From Candidatus Bathyarchaeota archaeon (GTDB lineage Archaea > Thermoproteota > Bathyarchaeia > TCS64): 49,524 bases of DNA. A program made the position numbers and the translations under genes. Each line of letters starts with the position of its first letter. The first letter of the stretch is position 1. The stretch covers positions 1 through 49,524 of the forward strand of contig WJIV01000058.1 of assembly GCA_014730055.1 (NCBI GenBank). Direction: 5' to 3'. The notes under the pieces are model-generated. The model made no database searches. It was not told the DNA's origin and saw nothing but the letters and a program-made list of their open reading frames with translations. Below are positions 1-9,557 of the stretch, in pieces.

Positions 1-1353
1 ATTGGTTCCTGTTGGACCAGTGATAATTAAGTCTCCCATTTTCTCAAAGAAACTATAACTGTCATTATTATTTAGATACTCTTCCGGACTTAATTTCATT
101 GAAATTGCTTTAGTCATACTTTGACCGTCAGCAATAGCACCTGCTGCTTCAGTTGGACCATCAATACCATCAGTACCTAAAGTCGCTATCAAAGTATTAA
201 GGCCATTTATCATTCTAATCGATGATAAGGCTACTTCCTGGTTTCTACCTCCTTTTCCGTTTCCAGTGACCTTAACAGTTGTTTCACCGCCAATAATTAG
301 GGCAGCAGGGGGATCAAGAGGATTTCCATTTTTTATGATGCTTTTAGAAATTCCGCCTAAAAATATGCCAAGCTGTCTAGCTTCTCCTTCTATATAAGTG
401 CTAAGCACATTTGATTTATATCCAAGCTCACTTGCTTTTGAAGCTGCAGCGTTTGCTGCTAGCAAATTATTGGCAACTATGAAATTATCAACTTTAACAA
501 AAACCTTGTCACCAGTCTTGGGTGTTTCAGCGAGCTTTCCAACAACACCCATCTTTAATCTTTTTTCTACGTTTTCCGGAATCTGATTGAGCAGTTCATA
601 TTTTTTTAAAACATTTAAGGCGTCCTCGAAGAAACTATCATCAGGAGCAGTTGGTCCAGAGGCTATGGTGTCTAGGGGATCACCGATTACATCTGAAAGT
701 ATTAAACCAATGGTTCTTGCTGGGAATATACTCTTTGCTAATTGTCCTCCTTTAATTGAAGACAGATGTTTTCTTACTGAGTTTAATTCATTTATAGTTG
801 CTCCTGCTTTGAGTAGTCTTTCTGTCACAAGTTGAACTTCTTCTAGTGTAATATTCTCTGCGGGGAAGGGCATTAATGAAGATCCCCCGCCTGATATTAT
901 TGCAAAAACAAGATCATTCTCATTTAGATCTGAGACCATTTCAAGCATAGTTTTAACGCCTATCATACCTGACTTGTCAGGGATAGGATGCGAAGCACCA
1001 TTAACCTTAATGTATCTTAAATCTTGCTTGTTTTTTGTTTCATGTAGGGTATTTACTATGCCATTATCTATTCTATCTTTTAGAATATCTTCTAATGCCC
1101 TTGCCATTGGTACACTGGCTTTTCCTCCACCAACAACCAGTATTTTATTTATATTATTTATATCAAGAACGACGTTTTTTATTGTAAGTTCATTATCTTC
1201 AATTTTTATTATCTTTTTTAAAGCAAAATAGGGGTTAACAGATTTAATCGCTTCCTCAATAATTTCTGTAGAGTCGTTTCTAAGATTTCTGAAAACCTCT
1301 AAACCTGAATTCGAAATAAGCTTTTCTTTGTTTTGTATTTGCAATTTATACAC
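1..1353 (-). CDS. gckA: Glycerate 2-kinase (MOFRL family), 3' end cut off by window
   Basis: Translation of the minus strand gives an open frame from a GTG at 1353 to the window edge (451 codons). It probably phosphorylates glycerate to 2-phosphoglycerate, feeding lower glycolysis. Supporting motifs are an N-terminal VVGGGKAS nucleotide-binding-like loop, the SGGGSSLMPFP motif, SDVIGDPLDTIASGPTAPD, and the C-terminal GGETTVKVTGNGKGGRNQE and GTDGIDGPTEAAGA typical of MOFRL kinases. It ends in GDLIITGPTGTN at the edge, and I expect only a short C-terminal tail to be missing. The start is GTG 1353 or TTG 1344, because an in-frame stop lies two codons upstream of the GTG and there is no ATG. It is transcribed in the same direction as EF-2, 40 bp downstream of it. 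Symbol assigned by family. Confidence 0.9.
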   Translation of the reverse strand, partial: MYKLQIQNKEKLISNSGLEVFRNLRNDSTEIIEEAIKSVNPYFALKKIIKIEDNELTIKNVVLDINNINKILVVGGGKASVPMARALEDILKDRIDNGIVNTLHETKNKQDLRYIKVNGASHPIPDKSGMIGVKTMLEMVSDLNENDLVFAIISGGGSSLMPFPAENITLEEVQLVTERLLKAGATINELNSVRKHLSSIKGGQLAKSIFPARTIGLILSDVIGDPLDTIASGPTAPDDSFFEDALNVLKKYELLNQIPENVEKRLKMGVVGKLAETPKTGDKVFVKVDNFIVANNLLAANAAASKASELGYKSNVLSTYIEGEARQLGIFLGGISKSIIKNGNPLDPPAALIIGGETTVKVTGNGKGGRNQEVALSSIRMINGLNTLIATLGTDGIDGPTEAAGAIADGQSMTKAISMKLSPEEYLNNNDSYSFFEKMGDLIITGPTGTN

Positions 1354-1393
1354 TAGTTACAAAAAGTGTTATTTAAAAAAGATAAATATTGAG

Positions 1394-3601
1394 TTACTCT
1401 CTTACAATGTATTCGGTTGCTCGTGGAGGGTCTGGATTCATTCCCTTTCGTTTCCTGATCTTTTGGATGATATCCAATAACATGTTGTCAGGAATAGGTG
1501 ACCAGTGATCGAAAGTCATCTGCCAGAAAGCGGTCCCACTTGTAGCAGCTCTCATTTCCTGAGACAGACCCAGTGTTTCAGATACAGGAACCATACCTGT
1601 AACATTCACGATGGGACCATCCTGATCAACATCATGGATGCTTCCCCTCTTCCTACTTAATAGACCAGTTACATTTCCCATTTCAGTTGCTGGGACACGA
1701 ACTTGTATCTTGTATATAGGCTCTAGTAATGTAGGATTTGCACTTAGTATACCTGCATAGAGTGCTCCTCTGACAGCTGGCATCATCTGTGCCGGTCCTC
1801 TGTGGACTGGGTCTTCGTGAAGCCTTACATCAACCATATCCACGAGAAGGCCTCTTACAGCTTCACCGGCAAGTGGTCCATCCTTTAAAGCCCACTGGAA
1901 TCCTCCACTTATATGTTGTTTTACCTCTCTTAGGCCCTGTATTCCCGTTGTTGTATCTATTAGTAAGTTACAGTTTTCATTTATTGCGAATACTTGTCGA
2001 GCTTCTCTTATGGTCCATCCTGCTTTCTCAGTAAGAACGTCTTCTCTCATGCTTGAGCTAAGGATCTCACTAAGCTCTCCGTCTCTTATCAGTTGGACAA
2101 TATTTTCATCAAGAGGTTTAAGGTTGAAGAACACTCTGTTATGCTTGTTTGGACTCTTACCCATGAATGGGCCAACTTCTTCCCTTATAGCCTCTCTATA
2201 AACTACAGTTGGTTCGGATTGAATAATGTCCAAGTTATACTGACTCTTGATGTCTTTAACAGCTATCTCAAGATGGAGCTCTCCCATTCCTGCCATAAGA
2301 TACTCGCCGGTTTCTTGATCAATCGTCGTGACAAGGTTCGGGTCTTGAATGCTCATTTTCTGCATTGCATCTATTAGTTTAGGAAGATCTGTGGGTTTTT
2401 TAGGTTCAACTGCTATTGTTAGGACTGGATCTGATACATATTTTATGGATTCGAATGGTATTGCCTCATCAGCAATATCGCTACTTACAATTGTTTCTCC
2501 AGCCCTAGCTTCAGATAATCCAAGAAGAGCTACGATATTTCCAGCTGGAATTTCTTCAACTATCTCCCTGTACTGTCCCATATAGATACTTACTTGCTGA
2601 GCTTTCCATGTACTCTCTGCTCCAACAAGGTTTAGATCATCACCTCTCCTTATTGTTCCGCTGAAAACTCTTCCTGTACTAATTACACCTGCCTGAGGGT
2701 CGATTATTACGTTGGATATACAGATAACGAGGGGGCCTTCTTTATCCACTGCCATCATGGATTTACCCATCTTGCTTTCTAAGTCGCCTCTCCATATCTG
2801 TTTAATTCTTTCTTTCTGATGGTCAAGAGGCCCAGGTAACTGATGTACTGCCATACCAAGAATAGCTTCACTTAAGGGCAATAATTCTTGAAGTGTCTCA
2901 AGTTCTCCATTTTTATACATTTGAATAATATCTGGTAAGGTAAGACCCTTTTCTTGAAGCATTGGTAAGGTAAATCCCCACCGGTCTAACGCAGACCCGA
3001 ATGCTACTTCACCATCACCAGCGTTAACAGTCCACTTGTTTCTTATCTCCTCAGATCCATAAGTCTGAACTATCTCATTGAACTTGTTTATAATCCGAAG
3101 TAGTTTCTTTTGTATAGCATCTGGGTCCATCTTTAGTTCTTTAATTAAACGATCAAACTTGTTGATGTAGCAGACTGGTTTAACATGCTCATCAAGAGCT
3201 ACCCTTAATCTTACCTCAGTCATTATCTGGAATTCTTCTACGGCGTCAACAAGTAATACACATCCATCGAGTGCTCTCATGGCTCTTGTAACTTTTCCGC
3301 TAAAATCTACGTGTCCAGGGGTATCGATGAGGTTAATTACGTATTGGTTTTCTCCCTCTGTATATAATAGACTGATGTTTGCAGTTTTGATAGTGATTCC
3401 TCTTCTCTGTTCTTCTTCGAGGAAGTCTAGGGCTCTTGCTTCTCCAGCCCTACTTGGTGCCATTAAACCTGCCATAGCCAGGAGGCTGTCACTCATAGTT
3501 GTCTTTCCGTGGTCTATGTGTGCAATGATCCCTATGTTACGGACCTTCTCCCGATTATGCATCAGTTTCAAGATTTCGTCTGTTTGCTTGAATCTCGGCA
3601 T
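1394..3601 (-). CDS. fusA: Translation elongation factor aEF-2
   Basis: A 735-residue GTPase that drives translocation on the ribosome, the usual length for archaeal EF-2. The G1 loop AHIDHGKT is at residues 27-34. The switch I motif RRGITIK, G3 DTPGH and G4 NKFD follow in order. Domain IV carries HEDPVHRGPAQ, whose second histidine (in HRG) is the diphthamide position, so the modification site is intact. The start ATG at 3601 has a TATA-like box about 50 bases upstream. It stands alone, without the S7/S12 ribosomal genes often linked to EF-2 in archaea. I am sure of the identity. Confidence 0.98.
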   Translation of the reverse strand: MPRFKQTDEILKLMHNREKVRNIGIIAHIDHGKTTMSDSLLAMAGLMAPSRAGEARALDFLEEEQRRGITIKTANISLLYTEGENQYVINLIDTPGHVDFSGKVTRAMRALDGCVLLVDAVEEFQIMTEVRLRVALDEHVKPVCYINKFDRLIKELKMDPDAIQKKLLRIINKFNEIVQTYGSEEIRNKWTVNAGDGEVAFGSALDRWGFTLPMLQEKGLTLPDIIQMYKNGELETLQELLPLSEAILGMAVHQLPGPLDHQKERIKQIWRGDLESKMGKSMMAVDKEGPLVICISNVIIDPQAGVISTGRVFSGTIRRGDDLNLVGAESTWKAQQVSIYMGQYREIVEEIPAGNIVALLGLSEARAGETIVSSDIADEAIPFESIKYVSDPVLTIAVEPKKPTDLPKLIDAMQKMSIQDPNLVTTIDQETGEYLMAGMGELHLEIAVKDIKSQYNLDIIQSEPTVVYREAIREEVGPFMGKSPNKHNRVFFNLKPLDENIVQLIRDGELSEILSSSMREDVLTEKAGWTIREARQVFAINENCNLLIDTTTGIQGLREVKQHISGGFQWALKDGPLAGEAVRGLLVDMVDVRLHEDPVHRGPAQMMPAVRGALYAGILSANPTLLEPIYKIQVRVPATEMGNVTGLLSRKRGSIHDVDQDGPIVNVTGMVPVSETLGLSQEMRAATSGTAFWQMTFDHWSPIPDNMLLDIIQKIRKRKGMNPDPPRATEYIVRE

Positions 3602-3648
3602 AAATACGTCAAATCCTAGTTATGATTGACTATAGACACAGATAGGAG

Positions 3649-3660
3649 TCTTTTAAACCC
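3649..3660 (-). promoter_or_regulatory. TATA-like promoter of EF-2
   Basis: Read on the minus strand this is GGGTTTAAAAG, a good archaeal TATA box. It lies about 50 bases upstream of the EF-2 ATG and predicts a start site near 3625-3630, giving a short leader. Based on position and composition only. Confidence 0.5.
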
Positions 3661-3750
3661 TTCTTATTGTAATACTATGAGAGATTTTTATAGAGTAATA
3701 TATAGTAAAAAAGAAGTAGTAATTACTTTTTTCTAAGATTATTAGACCTA

Positions 3751-5049
3751 TTATTTACACCATTGAGTAATCATTTTTGCACATATTTTGATTGCGTCAA
3801 TGTATTCATCAATGCCGACCCACTCATTTACTCCACCAGTTGTAGATAATCCTCCAGCCTGTGGCCCAAAACCTATCATGGGAATATTATTTATTAACAT
3901 TGGAGTTCTGAGGTCACTCTTACTATATAGTGGATTGCTAATTGGTTTATTACCTGTAACTATCTTAAATGCATCTACAGTTGTTTTAACTAGTGGATGA
4001 TCGACCGGGATTTCTGTTCCCTGAGTCCCTTGAACCCATTCAAGTTCGGGGGGGTTATCTTTAAGCCAAGGATCTGCATCTGTAATCTTTTCAAGGTATT
4101 CTTCGATCTCTTCGACAAGTTCATCAATATCCTCATCTGGTGGAAACGTAAGCCCAAAACCAATTATACATTCTTTTGGTATATCTGTGAGATTATCTTT
4201 TTTTCCTGCTTTAATGTAACTTACAAGTATATTGGTTCCTCTCCCAATTTCCTTGTTCAAAGGCTCGTACCTGATATTTCTGATTCTGTGTTCATTAAGG
4301 CGTCCAAATGCCTCAATGATATAAATTGCTTTATCGATGGGGTTTACACCGAGATTACTAAACGTAGCTTGTACAAACTCTGTTTTTGGTGGCCTCATTC
4401 CTTTTAATCTTATTCTAAACTTTAGTAATCCTGAGGTTATAGTCTTAATCTCTTTAAGCCCAAGTTCCGATTCAGCAGGATGCAAGTAGACCGCAGCATC
4501 TGCAGAGTACCCCTCTCTTAAAATAGCCGCAATTCCATATGCATTTCTCTTAGCGGATGCACTAACAAGAAACACATCTCCATCAGGACTAAAGCCTGCT
4601 TCATTTAATGCGTCTAGTGCTTCTGTCATAATAGATATTCCAGAGAGATCGTCAGCAGCACCCCATCCATAGATTTTACCATTAATTATTTTTCCTTCAT
4701 GTAATGGTACGGTCCATCCTTCTGGGTTAATTGGATCAGCATCTGGATGAGCAATTAGCATTAAACTATTACCCTTAGAGCTACCAGGTTTTTTTCCTAT
4801 AACATGGATTCGTTTTATTCTATCGATAACTTCCTCTGATGCAAATTCCTTATTTAGCTGAACTGTTGATGGGTATAACTGAATTGTTTTTACCTTGCAA
4901 CCAACTTCTTTGAAACGAGATGCTATATGATTTTGCAGCTTTTTTTCTCCTTCAGGATAAAGATTGATAAGCTTCTTGAGTCTCTTGATGTATGTTTCTT
5001 TGTTTTTATCTATAATATTAAATATCTTTTTTTCAGTCATTTTCTGCAC
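3751..5049 (-). CDS. M20-fold peptidase/deacylase-like protein lacking the usual catalytic Glu pair
   Basis: A 432-residue protein with the M20 (ArgE/DapE/CPG2) layout. It keeps the HxD motif (H101-P-D103) and the bridging aspartate in GWGAADDLSG (D133/D134). HPAE near residue 193 matches the third ligand region. Where canonical members read DEE, with the general base and a metal ligand, this protein reads SASAKRNAYG. The C-terminal metal histidine position appears to be Asn in GGVNEWVGIDEY. The other M20 gene in the window (17319-18599) has an intact DEE motif. It may be a divergent hydrolase with different metal use, or a non-catalytic binding protein. The gene begins 24 bp before the hexuloisomerase start reading on the minus strand, so the two may be expressed separately or together. 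Function unknown beyond the fold. Confidence 0.75.
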   Translation of the reverse strand: MQKMTEKKIFNIIDKNKETYIKRLKKLINLYPEGEKKLQNHIASRFKEVGCKVKTIQLYPSTVQLNKEFASEEVIDRIKRIHVIGKKPGSSKGNSLMLIAHPDADPINPEGWTVPLHEGKIINGKIYGWGAADDLSGISIMTEALDALNEAGFSPDGDVFLVSASAKRNAYGIAAILREGYSADAAVYLHPAESELGLKEIKTITSGLLKFRIRLKGMRPPKTEFVQATFSNLGVNPIDKAIYIIEAFGRLNEHRIRNIRYEPLNKEIGRGTNILVSYIKAGKKDNLTDIPKECIIGFGLTFPPDEDIDELVEEIEEYLEKITDADPWLKDNPPELEWVQGTQGTEIPVDHPLVKTTVDAFKIVTGNKPISNPLYSKSDLRTPMLINNIPMIGFGPQAGGLSTTGGVNEWVGIDEYIDAIKICAKMITQWCK

Positions 5050-5073
5050 TTATTTTAAATTTTTATACCTTGA

Positions 5074-5664
5074 TTATTGGGTGTGAGAGTGCCCTTTCCT
5101 TAAATCTAACTCACTTTTTCCTAACTTTTTCATTATTTCAGCAATTATACTGTCCAGAAGAATCAGTGCACTGAGCTCGAACATTGTCCCTAGTGGGGCC
5201 ATATCATATTCTCCAGTAATAGTTCTACGGGTATAGTCAATTGTTGCATCTTCTTTTGTTCTTCCCTTTATTAGTAAAACAGTATCTGATAATTCTGCTA
5301 ACTGGCTTGTTGGCTGAGAGGTAATTGTCATTATTGTTGCACCAATCTCTTTAGCTATCTCTGCTTGAGTTACAATAATTTTAGTTGTACCTGATCCGGA
5401 AACAGCTAAAACTATATCGCCTGGAGATAATGCTGGAGTGATGGTCTCTCCGCTTACATAAACATTAAATCCACTTTGCATAAGTCTTAAAGCGAAGGCT
5501 CTGGCTACAAAACCACTTCTTCCGCTTCCCATTACTAGTATGCGTTTATCTTTCGAATCAACTAATTCATTAATAAATTCGTCAATCTGCTTTACGTCAG
5601 CTTCCTGGATAATACCATTTATTCCTTGTAATATCCAAGATGAGACCTCTTTCACAAAACTCAT
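5074..5664 (-). CDS. hxlB: 6-phospho-3-hexuloisomerase (SIS domain)
   Basis: A 196-residue single SIS-domain protein. It interconverts 3-hexulose-6-phosphate and fructose-6-phosphate. Family motifs are visible: MGSGRSGFVARAFALRLMQ near residue 45, VSGETITPALSPGD, AVSGSGTTK, and the C-terminal APLGTMFELSALILLDSIIAE segment shared by PHI enzymes. In many archaea this enzyme works with hexulose-phosphate synthase in the reverse ribulose-monophosphate route to make pentoses, and rpiA occurs elsewhere in this window (39276-39980). No hexulose-phosphate synthase gene is seen here. It starts with ATG at 5664. Confidence 0.9.
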   Translation of the reverse strand: MSFVKEVSSWILQGINGIIQEADVKQIDEFINELVDSKDKRILVMGSGRSGFVARAFALRLMQSGFNVYVSGETITPALSPGDIVLAVSGSGTTKIIVTQAEIAKEIGATIMTITSQPTSQLAELSDTVLLIKGRTKEDATIDYTRRTITGEYDMAPLGTMFELSALILLDSIIAEIMKKLGKSELDLRKGHSHTQ

Positions 5665-5722
5665 TATTATCTGCCTTATAGAACAGGCTATTAACTATTT
5701 ATGTTATTAAAAGTAATGAAAA

Positions 5723-6778
5723 CTATTCCTCGGGCGGATTTTCAGTAATTCGGCATATCTCGTTATCAGATTTAAGCACATTATCAATAGAAATCGTTGC
5801 AATCGTCGTGCTGTACTCTGATATTATCCTTAGCCCCCAAGCAATTTCATTTACATTTGTCGTAATAACAGGATCATGCTCCTCAAGGAATTCGCGTAGA
5901 AGAGAATCTTCTTCTCGATCAACTGCTTCATATAGGTCAACAGCATCGCTTGCTAGTTTCATATCTTTCTCGAAGACACTAGTCATTGCCTGATCAAACA
6001 TTGTGAAACATATCATTGCAATTTGTGATAGCCTTTCCAGTAAATCCTCATCAGATAGATCCCTCTTTTCTTCTAAGGCCATTATGTTGTAAGCTATGGA
6101 ATTTAACCGGTCAGCTGTCATCTCTAGGTACCAAGCAATTAGATTATGCTCAACAACTTCCATAGGGTCCGCGATTCCAATTGACTCAGACACCATCCTG
6201 CTCTGTTGTGCGCTAGCAAGTAGCCTAGCTAGAAGCCAAAAGATTGTATCAGCTTCGTGCTCTCTAGCAATTGCGTCTTTGGCTAGTTCCATATCTCGGT
6301 CAATTAATGCGTCAATTGCTTCCTTGAACATAATGCTTGTAATAACATATAATCTCTTAATTACGGTCTCAAGTGGGAAGCTTTTAGGATCAATGCTACA
6401 TTGTAAAAGCAGGTGTCTATCACTTTCCTCAATAATACCGATTCCTAGTAGTCTTTGTGTTACCTCTCTGATGGTTTCAATCTGTTCCCTCATTAGTCTT
6501 CTTTCTGATTCTACTCTAATGAGATTCCTGCCTAGTACATAGTTACCAACAATGACCCTTCCAAGAACTTTTGTGTTATCACATTTGTCAACATTAACCA
6601 CATAAACACTGGTATCTTCTTGTCTGGTTGGTTCAGGAGTGACCCTCAACGCACCATCATTTTCCTCTGATAAGAATAGAACATCTCCTTTCTCTACACC
6701 TGTTTTCTTTGCCCATTCCATGGGAAGCGAAACAGATAATGTCGAGTACCCGACTTTCTGGACTTTTCTAGGCTCCAC
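5723..6778 (-). CDS. PhoU-like phosphate regulator with N-terminal AbrB/SpoVT domain
   Basis: A 351-residue protein. Residues 1-50 (starting MEPRKVQKVGYSTLSVSLP, then EWAKKTGVEKGDVLFL) match the swapped-hairpin AbrB/SpoVT DNA-binding fold. Residues from about 110 on are helical, with two PhoU-type bundles containing repeated Asp/Glu-rich segments such as REHEADTIFWLLARL and DLYEAVDREEDSLLREF. Archaeal proteins of this design are annotated as phosphate uptake regulators. No pst or pit transporter gene is adjacent, so the target is unknown. The start codon is GTG at 6778. Upstream DNA has two hairpins and a TATA-like box. Confidence 0.85.
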   Translation of the reverse strand: MEPRKVQKVGYSTLSVSLPMEWAKKTGVEKGDVLFLSEENDGALRVTPEPTRQEDTSVYVVNVDKCDNTKVLGRVIVGNYVLGRNLIRVESERRLMREQIETIREVTQRLLGIGIIEESDRHLLLQCSIDPKSFPLETVIKRLYVITSIMFKEAIDALIDRDMELAKDAIAREHEADTIFWLLARLLASAQQSRMVSESIGIADPMEVVEHNLIAWYLEMTADRLNSIAYNIMALEEKRDLSDEDLLERLSQIAMICFTMFDQAMTSVFEKDMKLASDAVDLYEAVDREEDSLLREFLEEHDPVITTNVNEIAWGLRIISEYSTTIATISIDNVLKSDNEICRITENPPEE

Positions 6779-6803
6779 TTATTACACCACTTTTGGCTAA
6801 CAC

Positions 6804-6909
6804 GACGGAAAAACCCGTCAAATCTGAAAATAGCTTTCTCATCTTGTTTTTTGAGAAGCTATTTATCATCTTTATTCGGCTTATGTGGTTTATGCTGACT
6901 TATAAACGC
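6804..6909 (-). promoter_or_regulatory. Promoter and two hairpins in the leader of the PhoU-like gene
   Basis: A minus-strand TATA-like box GCGTTTATA lies at 6901-6909. Between it and the GTG start are two inverted repeats: 6831-6861 (TAGCT/AGCTA with TCTC/GAGA and a one-base bulge) and 6804-6819 (GACGG/CCGTC with a six-base loop). If transcription starts about 25 bases after the box, both hairpins lie in the mRNA leader of roughly 100 bases. No known riboswitch consensus was recognised. Part of the structure could instead end transcripts of the upstream ecfT. Confidence 0.35.
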
Positions 6910-6990
6910 TTTCTTAGATAATTACTGATCATAGTGTAGATACATTTTATATAATGATCGAGGAAAGTATGCATTATACAACTAAGAAAA

Positions 6991-7758
6991 CTACCAAACT
7001 TGTACAGGATTAATACGTAAATATATCATTATGAATATTGACGTTAGACTAATAATCAAAACTACCCAGTCGTAGCTTCTCATTTCAAGGTCATACAAAT
7101 TTGTCCGTTTTTCAGTTGCGCCAAAAGCTCTAGATTCCATTGCCTCAGCGAGTTCAAGACTTCTTCTAATTGAATTAATTATCAAGGGTAAAAGTATAGG
7201 AATATAGTTTTTTATCCTTGTTATGAAGTTTCCTTTGTCTAACTCGAGTCCTCTTGATTTTTGCGCATCCATAATTGTCTGAGCTTCGTCTGCTAGTACA
7301 GGTACAAATCTTATCGCAGTAATAAAGGCAAAATTAAATTCATAGGGTATCCTTGCTTTTTCAAGTGCAAGGCTCATTTTATCTGGTGAGGTTGTTAGGA
7401 AGAAAATTGAAAATGAGGTTATTAATACTATGAATCTTAAAGTTAGGGCAAGGCTATATTCAATCAAAGCCCAGGAAAGATCTTGGCCTTGAAAATAATA
7501 AAATGATAGAAGATTGCTAACAAATATTATTAATGCAATAAAACCAGCACCCTTAATTGATTGAAACCATTCTCTCAATACTTTACCATAGTAAATTATT
7601 GGGACTTGTATCAAAAAAATGATTATAAGAGGTATCAACTGAAGATATATTATAGAAGCCGTGAAAAAAACTAATGTGAGGATGAATTTAACCCTTGGAT
7701 CGATGCGGTGAACGGGAGAATCCCCTCTAGTAAATCTTAGGCTCTCTAATAAACTCAA
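6991..7758 (-). CDS. ecfT: Energy-coupling factor transporter membrane subunit EcfT
   Basis: A 255-residue membrane protein with about five to six hydrophobic segments. The two short cytoplasmic motifs that bind the ATPases are present as DAQKSRGLEL and AEAMESRAFGA. EcfT links the ATPase pair to exchangeable S components for vitamin import. The TTG start at 7758 overlaps the TGA of the fused EcfA gene by 4 bp (TTGA), so the two are translationally coupled. No S component is adjacent. The thiamine S component ThiT is at 43384, which fits a shared (group II) ECF module. Confidence 0.9.
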   Translation of the reverse strand: MSLLESLRFTRGDSPVHRIDPRVKFILTLVFFTASIIYLQLIPLIIIFLIQVPIIYYGKVLREWFQSIKGAGFIALIIFVSNLLSFYYFQGQDLSWALIEYSLALTLRFIVLITSFSIFFLTTSPDKMSLALEKARIPYEFNFAFITAIRFVPVLADEAQTIMDAQKSRGLELDKGNFITRIKNYIPILLPLIINSIRRSLELAEAMESRAFGATEKRTNLYDLEMRSYDWVVLIISLTSIFIMIYLRINPVQVW

Positions 7759-9488
7759 CCTGAATTCCTCACCAGTTTCTTTGATAATAAATCATAGGCT
7801 TCGTTAACGTCAAGTACATCCTCAGGAAATCCATAACCATGAAGTTTACTGAAAAGTCTTGTAATTTCAGGCTGAGCAACACTGCATTTGGCAAGCTCTT
7901 CTGGGCAAGTCATTATATATTTCGCTGAACCTTGACCCTGAACTTTCCCATCACTCATTAGTACAATTCTAGGTTGACTTTCAGCTACGAATTCAACATC
8001 ATGGGTTACAATAATAACCGTTTTCCCCTGAGTTCCAAGCTGCATTAGGAAGTGTCTAAGTCTTTCTTTCTGCCCATAATCTTGTCCTATTGTTGGCTCA
8101 TCAAGAACGAGAATATCGGGATCCCAGGCTAGTACTGAAGCCAAAGCGACTCTTTTCCTCTCGCCACCACTTAGTGTAAATGGACTTTTATTCTTGTACT
8201 CAACAATATCTAATAGATTAAGGGCCCAATTTACACGTTCATTTATTAGCTTTTCATTCATCCCAAAATTTCTTAATGCAAAAGAAATTTCCTTTTCTAC
8301 AGTTTCTTCAAATAATTGATCATCAGGATTCTGGAATACCAGACCAATTTTTCTCGCTAGTTGTGCAACCGTACTTGATGATATGTCTTCTCCATCAACC
8401 AATATTTTACCAGTATTAGGTCTAAGTAAACCATTAAAATGTTTGACAAGAGTAGTCTTACCAGCACCGTTTTCACCCATAATAGCAACAAAATCACCTT
8501 TATATATTGTAAGGCTTGCATCTTTTAGAGCCTGTACAGAACCAGGGTAGGTAAAAGAAACATTTTTGACTTCAATAGCTGGAATATGATGATGTTCTCC
8601 TGAAAAATCATCAAATTCTGGTCTACGTTGGTGAAGTTCAACCTTATCAGGTAACTTACCTTGAATATTATTGTAAAAATCCTCTGCTGAGAGGGGAAGT
8701 CCATTAAAAATACCTATTTCTTTTCGAAGTTTTTTGGCTAATTCCAAAACTCTTGGAATGCCAACCCCAAGCAACCTGATGTTTTCATCCGCAAGTATCT
8801 TATCTGGTTTACCATCATCTATTACCTTACCTTTATCGAAAACGATAATCCTATCAACATACTTAGCTGCTAAATCCATTCTGTGCTCTATTAGCACGAT
8901 TGTCATGCCAAGTTCTTTATTCAATTTTTTTAAGACTTCGAAAATGTTCTCAGCACCAACAGGATCAAGAAATGAGGTAGGTTCATCCATGACTATGATT
9001 TTTGGATGCATTGCAAGCACTGATGCAATAGTAAGCCTCTGCTTTTGTCCTCCTGATAGCTCGTGTGTAGCTCTTTCTCTCAAATCTTGGATTCCTGTCA
9101 CTTCTGCGGCCCAGGCGATCTCTTTTTTCATCTCTTCTCTTGGAATTCCCAAGTTTTCTAAACCAAAGGCTATATCTTTTTCAAGTGTCAAAGCAAATAT
9201 TTGATTGTCTGGATTTTGAAATATTAATCCAATTTGTTGTGCGAGGTTCATTATTGGGGTCTCTTTCGTGCTCAATCCATTAATGTAGACATCTCCCTTC
9301 ATTTCCCCGCTATAAAATTTCGGGATTAAACCGTTAAGGGATCTACAAAAAGTTGTTTTACCACAACCACTAGGACCTGTAAGTAGAATGAACTCTCCAT
9401 GTTTAATTTGTAAATTTAATTCCTGTAACGCGGGTCTATCCGAGCTAGGATAAGTATACCACAAATCTTTTACTTCAACTAGTTCCAA
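7755..9488 (-). CDS. ecfA: Fused tandem ECF ATPase (EcfA-EcfA')
   Basis: A 577-residue protein with two complete ABC ATPase domains, about residues 1-260 and 300-540. The first has Walker A GPSGCGKT (38-45), signature LSGGQKQR and Walker B IIVMDEPT. The second has GENGAGKT, LSGGERKR and ILVLDEPT. Both domains look catalytically complete. Most ECF modules encode the two ATPases as separate genes, and here they are one chain. It powers vitamin uptake with EcfT, whose gene overlaps by 4 bp. The start is TTG at 9488. Confidence 0.93.
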   Translation of the reverse strand: MELVEVKDLWYTYPSSDRPALQELNLQIKHGEFILLTGPSGCGKTTFCRSLNGLIPKFYSGEMKGDVYINGLSTKETPIMNLAQQIGLIFQNPDNQIFALTLEKDIAFGLENLGIPREEMKKEIAWAAEVTGIQDLRERATHELSGGQKQRLTIASVLAMHPKIIVMDEPTSFLDPVGAENIFEVLKKLNKELGMTIVLIEHRMDLAAKYVDRIIVFDKGKVIDDGKPDKILADENIRLLGVGIPRVLELAKKLRKEIGIFNGLPLSAEDFYNNIQGKLPDKVELHQRRPEFDDFSGEHHHIPAIEVKNVSFTYPGSVQALKDASLTIYKGDFVAIMGENGAGKTTLVKHFNGLLRPNTGKILVDGEDISSSTVAQLARKIGLVFQNPDDQLFEETVEKEISFALRNFGMNEKLINERVNWALNLLDIVEYKNKSPFTLSGGERKRVALASVLAWDPDILVLDEPTIGQDYGQKERLRHFLMQLGTQGKTVIIVTHDVEFVAESQPRIVLMSDGKVQGQGSAKYIMTCPEELAKCSVAQPEITRLFSKLHGYGFPEDVLDVNEAYDLLSKKLVRNSG

Positions 9489-9557
9489 GATTAACCCTCA
9501 ATACAGAGATTCCGTTTAAAAAAGAATCAAGAAATATAATAGTTTCTACTATAACAT

